A stretch of DNA of 13,516 nt from Terfezia claveryi. Taxonomy: Eukaryota; Ascomycota; Pezizomycetes; Pezizales; Pezizaceae. Below the pieces are notes generated by a model. It saw only the letters and a list, made by a program, of their open reading frames with translations, ran no database searches and was not told the origin of the DNA. This document shows, piece by piece, positions 6,860 through 13,349 of this stretch (position 1 is the stretch's first letter; each line of letters starts with the position of its first letter). The DNA is taken from NCBI GenBank assembly GCA_015179025.1, contig WHUX01000698.1, positions 1-13,516 on the forward strand, in the 5' to 3' direction. Made by a program: the position numbers and the translations under genes.

Positions 6860-7960
6860 ACAGGTACGACAAGCATATGAGGAGGACCCCCTAGCTAAAG
6901 ACATCATTGCCACATTGGAATCTGGACAATGTCATCAGATCAAGATTTCTCTAGCCAAATACACTACTCAGGATAGCCTTTTCTACCACCTGGACCACCT
7001 CTACGTACCTGCAGACAATGAGCTATGCCTGCGATAGATTATGGAATACTATGACATACTGGCAGCAGGTCACCCTAGAGTGGCTAAGACGTTAGAGTTA
7101 CTGTCTAGGCAATATACGTGGATTGACTAACAGAAGGAAGTGGAGCAGTACATATAGAATTACCATGTCTGCAAGCATGCCAAACCTACCACCACGCTCC
7201 TTATGGTACCCTGAAGCCCCTGGAAGTCCCAGAACAACCCTGGCAACACCTGACTATGAACTTCATCACCGGATTGCCAGAAAACTCAGGATTCAATGCT
7301 ATCTTGATAGTAGTAGATCAGTTAACAAAAATAAGGTATGTGATACCCTGTTAAGATACCTGCTCAGCCCCCGAATTGGCATCCCTTTACCTAGATAATA
7401 TCTTCTATTACTATAACCTCCCAGCATCGATTGTCTCAGACCGTGGCCCTTAGTTCGTCGCCGACTTCTGGAAAACATTCTATAAGCTATTAGGTATTAA
7501 AGTACACCTGTCTACAGCATACTACTCTCAGACTAATGGCCAGTTAGAACATATAAATGCCATCATAAAGCAATATCTAAGGGTGTACATTAATTACTAG
7601 TAGAATAACTGGGTTTCATTGCTGGCTACCTGCCAATTCTCTACCAACAACTACTTCTCTAAGACCCTGAAGACCTCCCCATTCCTGGCCAATTATGGCT
7701 AGCACCCTCAATTCATAGACTCCTTGGCACCTCTACACAAGGCTAGGAAGAATGCCCCAGCTAAGGAGTTCGCTATGCAGATTTCTAAACTTCACTCTAC
7801 CCTGAAAACTGAGCTGAGATATGTATAAGCAAGGCAAGCTGAATATGCCAATGGATCATAGTTGCCAGCCTCAAAGTATCAGCCAGGAAATAAGGTGTGG
7901 CTCTCCAACTGGCACTTCCGGATAGAACGGCTATCTCACAAGCTCGACTACAAGTTCCTA
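6860..7960 (+). pseudogene. Integrase domain, broken
   Basis: The N-terminal zinc finger reads YDILAAGH (7050-7073) and NYHVCKHAKP (7158-7187). In the family this is H-x6-H and C-x2-C, so the first His and first Cys are now Tyr. After a one-base loss near 7190 the catalytic core begins WQHLTMNFITGLPENSGF. The first DDE Asp is Asn (7259-7261). The second Asp in IVSDRGP (7439-7441) and the Glu in NGQLEHINA (7547-7549) remain. At least seven in-frame stops occur between 7352 and 7971. The enzyme would insert element DNA, generating the 5-bp duplication seen. Confidence 0.9.
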
Positions 7961-8129
7961 GGTCTATTCTAGGTGTTGGCTGCTATAAGCACTTATGCCT
8001 ACTGGTTGAAGTTCCCTAAGGATATCAAATACCATCCAGTTGTCCACGTATCGGAAGTTGAGCCTGCAGCAGATAATCTCCTCTTAGGACAGAAGCATTC
8101 CCCCCTTCCTCTCATGGTGGTTAAGGGTA

Positions 8130-8314
8130 AGAAGGAGTGGAAGATCGAAGAGGTATTAGATTCGAGGAAAAGGTATGGTTATCTGCAATATAAGGTTAAA
8201 TAGTTAAAGGATGAGGAGGCTACTTGGCAACCCATAGAGGACTTGAAGAATGTATAAGATTTAGTTGCCCTGTTCTACCAGCAATACCCAAAGAAGCTTC
8301 ACCCAATGGAATAA
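8130..8314 (+). pseudogene. Chromodomain at the pol C-terminus, broken
   Basis: EWKIEEVLDSRKRYGYLQYK leads to VK, a TAG at 8201-8203, then DEEATWQPIEDLKN. The stop stands at the conserved Trp of the chromodomain VKW motif, one of the aromatic-cage residues that bind methylated histone H3 tails. A second stop (TAA at 8256-8258) precedes DLVALFYQQYP and the final TAA at 8312. In chromoviruses this domain steers integration to heterochromatin, which fits the repeat-rich location here. Confidence 0.85.
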
Positions 8315-8492
8315 TGTTGTGCCTTTTGAGAGTCATATGGTAGGGCCCATCAGACTCTCGTCCTTCTCGTTCTTCTTGTTGTTTAGAGCTGGAATCCTTA
8401 TTGTTACCTTTGTTGTTGTTTCCTATGTTGATTTTATTGGTTGTTGTGCCTAAGCCTACTAGTCACTAAAGCTCCAGCCTAAAGGGGGGATA
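8315..8492 (+). other. 3' leader and polypurine tract
   Basis: Non-coding sequence between pol and the 3' LTR. A polypurine tract AAAGGGGGGATAG (8481-8493, its last base abutting the LTR) would prime plus-strand synthesis. Upstream, GAGAGTC (8328-8334) and GACTCTC (8353-8359) form a small inverted repeat around GGGCCC. A T-rich stretch spans 8360-8440. The short open frame across 8265-8453 overlaps the pol end and is not considered a gene. Confidence 0.75.
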
Positions 8493-8493
8493 G

Positions 8494-9059
8494 TGTCACA
8501 ACTGTGTTCTTAGTCTTGATTTGATACTAGAATAGGCTTGTTTGGGTGTCGTACTGTTTTGATACTCAAACAAGCTTATTTGGGTATCATTGATGGGTGA
8601 TTGTTATCTTAGCTTTCGAGATAGGAATCTTGGAAAGCTTATTCCTTCCACAGCCTTGGCCTGGAATTATATATATATATTTTCACTTCTTAACCCTCTC
8701 GTTGGATCCCTATCTAACATCTTATATCCTAATATAGACCTTGCCTCTCTTCACGAAGGTGTACTCCCTTGTATACTCCCCTCATCTTGCCTCATCTCGT
8801 AAACAACTCTATAGCACAGCTGCCTCCCTTGACACATGTGACAACTGCCTCCGCATGTCTTATGTTCCTTGCCCTCTGCCTCTCTTGCCTCTTGCCCTTA
8901 TACCTTATCTTAGCCTTCTCCTAGTCATACATATAGTATTCTTACATGTGTCTTATCTTAACCTTTCCCCAAATCATATGCATAGTGCTCCTACATATGT
9001 GATTCCCTCTTTACCCCGGCATACCTCTTGGTAGCCTTGTCTCTAGAGCCATTATTACA
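8494..9059 (+). repeat. 3' LTR (566 bp)
   Basis: It starts TGTCACAACTGTG and ends ATTACA. It is collinear with the 5' LTR but 35 bp longer, mainly because of the duplication at 8521-8588. The hairpin AGCTTTC...GAAAGCT lies at 8611-8638, with a TATA-like AT run at 8668-8680. The pyrimidine-rich block and the CTCCTACATATGT motif near the end are present. Differences from the 5' copy are mostly C/T or G/A, as expected of RIP-like damage acting on both copies. Confidence 0.93.
8521..8588. repeat. 38-bp tandem duplication in the 3' LTR
   Basis: TTGATACTAGAATAGGCTTG at 8521 recurs as TTGATACTCAAACAAGCTTA at 8559, both continuing as TTTGGGTRTC. The 5' LTR and the solo LTR have a single copy. Confidence 0.85.
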
Positions 9060-9064
9060 AAGGT
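9060..9064. repeat. Target-site duplication AAGGT, right copy
   Basis: Exact copy of 2782-2786, directly following the 3' LTR. Confidence 0.92.
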
Positions 9065-9514
9065 AGTTATCTCTAGTAAATTAAAGTACTATTGATTAGA
9101 CTCCTTACACTCTAACTGCAACCTATATTAAGCATTTGTCCTTAAGACTGGTAGTCCCTAAAGCTACCTATCTAGTAGGAATGATCACTATTACAGATAA
9201 GTTAGTGGATTCCAGAAACTGATTTAGTGGGAATGATCATTATAGTAGAAGTGGATTAGACTCCCTATACCTAAACCATCATGGTAGCCTATATTGCGTA
9301 TTTATCCAGTGAAGACTCAGGAGTAGTTTCAAAGGCCGATTTAATAGAAATGATCACTATTGCATATAAGTTAGTAAAGTCATTAGAAAAAAAAGCGAAT
9401 TTAGAAAATTTGAAACAAGTGTCTATCTATACTGAAAATAAAATAATAGAAGAGACTCAATATACTAATACCAAATCTCCAACTAATTACAAACTGAAAC
9501 ATTCATCTAAATAA
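9065..9514 (+). pseudogene. Remainder of the degenerate coding repeat, with a 77-codon open frame
   Basis: This is the continuation of unit B of the ~290-bp repeat interrupted by the chromovirus. GATTAGACTCC occurs at 9094 and 9254, a 160-bp offset, so a further internal copy is present. From ATG 9281 a frame stays open to TAA 9512-9514. It includes AYLSSEDSGVVSKADLIEM and ITIAYKLVKSLEKKANLEN, then a polar Lys/Thr/Asn-rich tail. The start is probably not the original one, since the similarity extends upstream through a TAA. The leucine and lysine spacing suggests a helical, possibly coiled-coil repeat. Family unknown. It could be a gag-like or transposase-associated relic. Confidence 0.4.
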
Positions 9515-10010
9515 AACTAAAACTATATTTTAATTTAAGCCTTTAAATGCTAGGTACATATATATAGATCTACCTCACATCTTTACCTATCAGGTTGAAA
9601 AAATTTTGGTTCTCTACTATTCCCAAATGCAACCTAGGGTTTCCCTAAGCTAGTTACAAGCCTAGATAAATACAGAATAGGGAACTGAAAGGATTAGACC
9701 AGAACATATATATAATATACATGCATATGAGAAGACTTGGTAAGAAATAGCTACCACTAATATCTAACCTATAAAGAAGCTAATTTTCAATTGGCAGTAA
9801 TAGCTCTATACTTTATAGCCAGAGTAATTGATAGCAAAACAATGACAGCAATATCAACTAAGTTTAGAGGGAATCCAATTTGAGACTAATGTTTACCCTA
9901 TTGTAGCTGTATTGCTTTGTGAAAGGTGGCATGGCTAGACAAGTCCACCCATTCTGGCCATCGTAGAGTCTAATTATCAATTCATATTATTAATATAGCC
10001 TCGTGCCATC
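9515..10010. other. AT-rich stretch, no gene seen
   Basis: Rich in TATATA runs (for example 9558-9565 and 9706-9716) and in stops in all frames. A weak inverted pair TCTCTACTATTCCC (9612) and GAATAGGGAACT (9676) is present. Composition resembles the other RIP-like stretches. Nothing recognisable. Confidence 0.5.
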
Positions 10011-10178
10011 ATGGAGGAGTCTAGGTCTCGGGAAAAAAATTACATTGAGAATAAACCAGACTAGACTAAGGAAGAGCTTGTCGGACAACAGGCATTTGAT
10101 ATTGATCTTTTCAGAATCATTTTAATCATTACATATAATATTGCTATAATAGTATCGCTAGATAATACGGCCTTATAA
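10011..10178 (+). pseudogene. Possible N-terminal relic of a membrane transporter
   Basis: ATG at 10011 sits in a good context (GCCATCATGG). The frame reads MEESRSREKNYIENKPD, a TAG at 10062 (CAG or TGG possible ancestor), TKEELVGQQAFDIDLF, and then a hydrophobic helix ending IIVSLDNTAL before TAA at 10176. A charged cytosolic start followed by a first helix that ends in LDNT is the pattern of fungal drug-efflux transporters of the major facilitator superfamily (DHA2 group, ALDNTI motif). Only one helix remains, and I see no continuing transporter downstream, so the call rests on a short motif. Confidence 0.3.
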
Positions 10179-10347
10179 GAGGGTGCATTTTGTCTTTGAT
10201 TATAGTTATTTCAATCTACAGGTGTGGGAGCACATGCAGCTGGCCGGCTTGCTTGACCTTGACTCAAGGTATCGACAAACAAACTGCTTCATAGCCCAAT
10301 ATGGCAAACGCGGCGTCGCATAGGTATTGTACATACCTACATATATC

Positions 10348-10572
10348 TTAGCTTCCGCAAAAATCCCGAACAGGTATGTGCTGGCCATCTTGGTGGTAGG
10401 TACTTAAGGTATTGAGCGACCTGGTATATAGTACCTCCGACCTAATCCGAGTGAATGTAAATCCACTTACTTCGCTAGGACTTGGAATGCTCTCTTCGAC
10501 AATTGCATGTTCTACCCATGCTTCCTTTTCCATCAAGTCAGAGAACTCGTATGTTAGGCGCAATGTGTACAT
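10348..10572 (-). CDS. Hypothetical short protein, possibly an exon
   Basis: On the minus strand, ATG at 10570-10572 opens a 74-codon frame beginning MYTLRLTYEFSDLMEKEAWV and continuing EHAIVEESIPSPSE. The Glu-rich, amphipathic composition looks like real protein. A GTAAGT donor-like site falls after the Pro-Ser-Glu codons, and a CAG 50 bases on could be the acceptor, so it may be the first exon of a spliced gene. The uninterrupted frame ends at TAA/TAG-type stop at 10348-10350. A second minus-strand frame, 10206-10388, starts with a good context (CACCAAGATGG) and overlaps its end. The plus strand is also open over 10412-10690 but with a less convincing product. Family not recognised. Confidence 0.35.
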   Translation of the reverse strand: MYTLRLTYEFSDLMEKEAWVEHAIVEESIPSPSEVSGFTFTRIRSEVLYTRSLNTLSTYHQDGQHIPVRDFCGS

Positions 10573-10690
10573 TACTATCTACACCTGCTTGTGTAGTTTG
10601 TCCTATAAAAACAAGCTAGGCGAGGTGGATTTGGCAAAAGGACTATTACTGCCAATATGTCTTATATTCAGCTGCCTCCTTCGAAAATGA

Positions 10691-11309
10691 TCTCATCCTG
10701 CTCACAAATTGTTGTGGATAGTACGATCCTACAAAGTCAAACAGGCCAACAATTGTCTTGGTAGTTTTTAGTTTGAATTTCCTTTTGTTTTTTCCCTCGA
10801 TAGTACATCAACAGACAACGCTGAGCGATCGATCTTGACACCCAAATATTTTTTTATAATTATAAAGAGAGGAAAAACGAAAAAAAAAAGGAACACCTGT
10901 TTCCACGTATTTTTTTATATTATTATATATATCGATCAGAATAACAATATACAATTTTCTTTTCGAAGCCATTATTCAGTGTGTTGCGTATCTTGTCACA
11001 CCACGAATCATGAGACAACTAGGTAATATAATCGACATACAATTAGAGAAAATATACTAATTTATCCTGAAGCAACTAACTATTAATAACTGCCAATGAG
11101 AACGAGTTGAAGCTCATTACTTTGAGCTCCCAAAATCTAGTTTCTTTTTTTATACAGATTACTCGTAAGCGGTCCATGTGGGGTGCACAGGCAAGTGAAT
11201 CTGCCAGTCCTGCATTCTCAGGTTTCGGTTACAAAGGCGAATGGTACTTTGTCGCATCTGCCTAACATTCCCTCTGTATTAGCTTTCCTCTAGGCCTGTC
11301 CGTTCCCGC
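10691..11309. other. Non-coding stretch with A- and T-runs
   Basis: No convincing gene. Homopolymer tracts (T-runs near 10780-10795 and 10848-10855, an A-run near 10881-10890) and TATATATATCGATC near 10924-10937 suggest promoter-like or intergenic host sequence. GAGCGATCGATC lies at 10823-10834. Unlike the left part of the window, this stretch has many intact CpG and CpA sites. Confidence 0.4.
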
Positions 11310-11546
11310 TCAAGCCATCATTTGGTGTAGGTAGCTGAAATATGACTCGATGGTATCCAGCAATTCCCCGTCTCCCTCCTTGCCCCAGTTTGGTTCATAT
11401 AACTCTTCTTTTAGAGCCATCTCGGTAAAGCCAGCTCCCTGTTGTTATCTTCTATTTCTATACAAAGTTGTGAGGCAATAAAATGTAGAAGTACTCCGTA
11501 GTAGTGCATCCCTCACCTCAGGTTCACAAAGAAAATTTGCTAATAC
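11310..11546 (-). CDS. Two-exon coding candidate, unidentified, probably a gene remnant
   Basis: On the minus strand, 11546-11517 reads VLANFLCEPE. A GTGAGG...CAG interval (11516-11439, 78 bases) fits a fungal intron, and the frame resumes at 11438 as GAGFTEMALKEELYEPNWGK, continuing EGDGELLDTIESYFSYLHQ to TGA at 11312-11310. The composition is strongly protein-like and joins in frame across the intron. Going upstream, a TAG at 11549-11547 breaks the frame; further protein-like pieces follow in other frames at about 11570-11640 (TSDDSLRGASPHVVAVSRYM and a shifted FQDICDSADEQLNP), with a GTGAGT donor-like site near 11655. The parts do not join into one clean model, so this is either a multi-exon gene whose junctions I cannot fix or a decayed gene. 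No family assigned. Confidence 0.35.
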
Positions 11547-12142
11547 CTAATTCCGGGGATTTAGCTGTTCATCAGCTGAATCGCATATATCTTGAAACTG
11601 CAACAACATGAGGACTAGCACCCCGAAGAGAATCATCACTGGTATCCAAAGCACTCACAGGTTCCTTTCGCTACTAGATGAACTCCCCACTAAAAACATC
11701 CTATAACCTACCTTCTGCGAGGCAATCTACCTATCAATAACCACTCGTCATTCGTCCTCTCCTAATATAATTCCTTCCACTGGTACTGGCTAATGTACCA
11801 TGCCGGGATTATGTAGCCACTGGGTTTCGCCATGCTCCGTATGGCACCCTAGGGCCTCGGGGCATCCTAATCACAGTTCCATGGCTCTCGCCGGCACGGG
11901 AACCTCGTACCGACAGTGAGAGCGAGATCTTTCACTCCACCTCGACCAGGACCATGACAACCTACCGCTGAAGTGCTGCATATAAAGTTCAAAAATACCA
12001 TGGGATGAAGGCCGGGGCTTCAAGGACTGTGTATAGTTGGAATAAGCAAACTGGGATAAGTATTGAGGGGTTGCAATTGAGTTCTTCGGTGGGAAAACTG
12101 ACTACCACTACATTGCAGATCACCCAAATCAACTCTCTGTCT
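11547..12142. other. Stretch with scattered coding-like pieces, no firm gene
   Basis: The minus strand between about 11835 and 11700 contains short protein-like pieces in different frames (MAKPSGYIIPAWYISQYQW; NDEWLLIGRLPRR) that may belong with the 11310-11546 candidate. A TATA-like CATATAAAG lies at 11980-11988 on the plus strand, but the ATG at 11999 is closed after two codons by TGA. The minus-strand frame at 12020-12277 overlaps the palindrome below and is not convincing. Base composition is the most balanced in the window. Confidence 0.3.
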
Positions 12143-12229
12143 GAGTGAAAGAATCAGAGTGCTGGTTATGTGGCGTCCGAATGTCAGCTGTTCTGGACCT
12201 AGCCATTCCCATTCTGATTCTTTGCACTC
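12143..12229. repeat. Imperfect palindrome, ~87 bp
   Basis: The outer arms GAGTGAAAGAATCAGAGTG (12143-12161) and CATTCTGATTCTTTGCACTC (12210-12229) are reverse complements apart from one base insertion and one transition. Similarity weakens but continues inward to a CAGCTG palindrome at 12185-12190, and outward weakly through GATCAC/ATGATC. It may be a foldback or miniature inverted-repeat element. Confidence 0.6.
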
Positions 12230-12313
12230 GATGTATTTTTGATGATCATCACTATCGCATCCTGCTACCACGCTCACTGTTTTTGACGCTGCTACCCACT
12301 ATTGGATACACTA

Positions 12314-12737
12314 AACTCGCGTTATAAGAAACCCACGATATAAGAAACCTCGCGATATATTCTGCGGTCCCGACAGAATTTGTATGGGGAAATAAGAAAC
12401 TCGGGTTATTGGCAAGTTTCTTAATTTAGATACCTATTTCACTTTAGATTCTGATTCTGATCGGGAAGGTATATAAGATGTACCTATTATTTCCTATCAA
12501 GCTGCAGTTAGAGGTTTTGCAGCCCTAGGTCTCTTTCGTCTTCAATATCCTCATGTCAATTCACAGCGAGGAGAGAAGGTGGAGGCTGTTCTGTATCGAG
12601 AAAAAGCGGGATCTTGAGATTCTACAATGCATGGTTCGAGGGGCAGACCATCAGTGCTGTCACCGGTTTTTTTAAGCCTCTCTCGGACATTTCCTAGTTT
12701 TGGTATGTATCCCGTGTTATAAGAAAACTCGCGAGTT
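12314..12737. mobile_element. Fot/pogo-like end motifs (decayed or miniature DNA transposon)
   Basis: The left end reads AACTCGCGTTATAAGAAACC then CACGATATAAGAAACC, preceded by TA at 12312. AAATAAGAAACTCGGGTTATT follows near 12389, facing AAGTTTCTTAATTT at about 12413. The right end has GTGTTATAAGAAAACTCGCG followed by AGTT at 12737. Repeated short motifs of the type CGTTAT..GAAAC at the ends are typical of fungal pogo/Fot1 elements, which insert at TA. Only the outer 8 bp (AACTCGCG) are clearly inverted, and the inner motifs run in the same direction, so the boundaries are tentative. No transposase frame was found inside the ~420 bp. Confidence 0.4.
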
Positions 12738-12850
12738 CATTAGTTAATATGGGACGCCCATAATAAACTTAATTAAAAGTTTCAACTTTAGTCCAAGTTT
12801 AGGTCTAAGTCGCGAGTTTTCGGCCAAGTTAGACCTGCTAAGGCTTAGAG

Positions 12851-12880
12851 GTGAAACCTTTGAACAGAAGTGAAACCTTT
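12851..12880. repeat. 11-bp direct repeat GTGAAACCTTT
   Basis: Two identical copies at 12851-12861 and 12870-12880. The reverse complement resembles the AAGGTTTC motif of the 29-bp repeats that follow. Confidence 0.6.
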
Positions 12881-12952
12881 CAAGCAAGTTGAGACAAAAA
12901 GGCTATGGAGAATAAGTAGTTTGAGACTTTGGGGAGGCCTTAGCTATATCCC

Positions 12953-13060
12953 GAGACCCTATTGAGGTTTCCTTCTCTATAGAGACCCTATCAAGGTTTC
13001 CTTCTCTGCAGAGACCCTATTAAGGTTTCATTTTCTGTAGAGATCAAGGCGAGGTCTCCT
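12953..13060. repeat. 29-bp tandem repeat, three units and a decayed fourth
   Basis: Units start at 12953, 12982 and 13011, each GAGACCCTAT, two variable bases, then AGGTTTC and a TTCTCTRYA-like end. A fourth partial unit is at 13040-13060 (GAGATCAAGGCGAGGTCTCC). Each unit holds the facing motifs GAGACC and GGTTTC, so every unit could fold into a small hairpin. No coding potential is seen. Confidence 0.85.
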
Positions 13061-13140
13061 ACCGCCTCTACTAGCTCTCATTGTAAGAGGTTGTTTATTG
13101 TTATCTGTCGTTGTTATCCATCTCGTTATCTTTTATTTTC

Positions 13141-13197
13141 GTCGGGAAGTTTATTTCGCTGTCGGCCTTGGCTTTCCGAGGCCTCCTGTATATATAC
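13141..13197 (+). promoter_or_regulatory. LTR-promoter-like segment with TATA box
   Basis: CGGGAAGTTTATTTC, GGCCTTGGC and then GTATATATAC (13188-13197) follow the same order as GGGAAGCTTATTTC, GCCTTGGC and TATGTATATATA in the solo LTR (565-612). Upstream lies a GTTATTGTTATC-like stretch, also as in the LTRs. This suggests a diverged LTR or a promoter captured from one. LTR termini were not found, so an ordinary host promoter remains possible. 13198-13349 shows nothing further. Confidence 0.35.
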
Positions 13198-13349
13198 CTT
13201 GATCTCTCGCACTCTAGCGTACAGCACTTGGTACTATCATGAAGTCAGCCTAAGTTCACCCCGTGATCTTGACTAATCTCACTTGTACCAATCTAGTCTG
13301 TAGTACCGATCATGTCACGGCTAGTCTCGTGCCGTCCTTGATTCAAATT

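Larger units (their letters stand above)
4494..8314 (+). pseudogene. pol: pol polyprotein, disrupted
   Basis: Translation shows protease, reverse transcriptase, RNase H, integrase and chromodomain in Ty3/gypsy order, ending at TAA 8312-8314. The reading passes through frame changes at about 4798-4806 (one base lost), at the 43-bp duplication at 5505-5590, and at about 7186-7195 (one base lost). Stops in the RT to integrase zinc-finger part include 5673, 5706, 5748, 5790, 5853, 5877, 5964, 5967, 6279, 6510, 6621, 6633, 6855, 7035, 7128 and 7155; about ten more follow up to 8258. Apart from stops, the protein remains readable along its length, so decay is recent relative to the flanking repeats. 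Confidence 0.93.
2787..9059 (+). mobile_element. Full-length Ty3/gypsy chromovirus, inactive (6273 bp)
   Basis: The element has TG...CA-type LTRs at both ends (531 and 566 bp), a 5-bp AAGGT target duplication, a polypurine tract before the 3' LTR, and the order gag, protease, reverse transcriptase, RNase H, integrase, chromodomain. Integrase after RNase H places it in Ty3/gypsy (Metaviridae); the C-terminal chromodomain makes it a chromovirus. Every domain is broken by stops, one-base shifts or loss of key residues. Stops are mostly TAG/TAA where the family has Gln or Trp, and TGA where it has Arg, fitting C-to-T at CpA and CpG on both strands, the expected mark of RIP. It cannot move by itself. 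Confidence 0.95.

Noticed and set aside
7123..7398. 91-codon plus-strand frame
   Set aside because: It is out of frame with the integrase, which reads clearly in the other two frames on either side of a one-base loss.
8265..8453. 62-codon plus-strand frame past the end of pol
   Set aside because: It overlaps the chromodomain end in another frame and then runs through a T-rich leader; no sign of an env-like or accessory protein.
10412..10690. 92-codon plus-strand frame
   Set aside because: No ATG start (begins at an alternative codon), low-quality composition; the opposite strand is the better candidate.
12020..12277. 85-codon minus-strand frame
   Set aside because: It crosses the palindrome, whose two arms are translated as unrelated peptides, and lacks recognisable motifs.
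12953..13060. CRISPR-like array
   Set aside because: Units are contiguous without unique spacers, and the context is eukaryotic.
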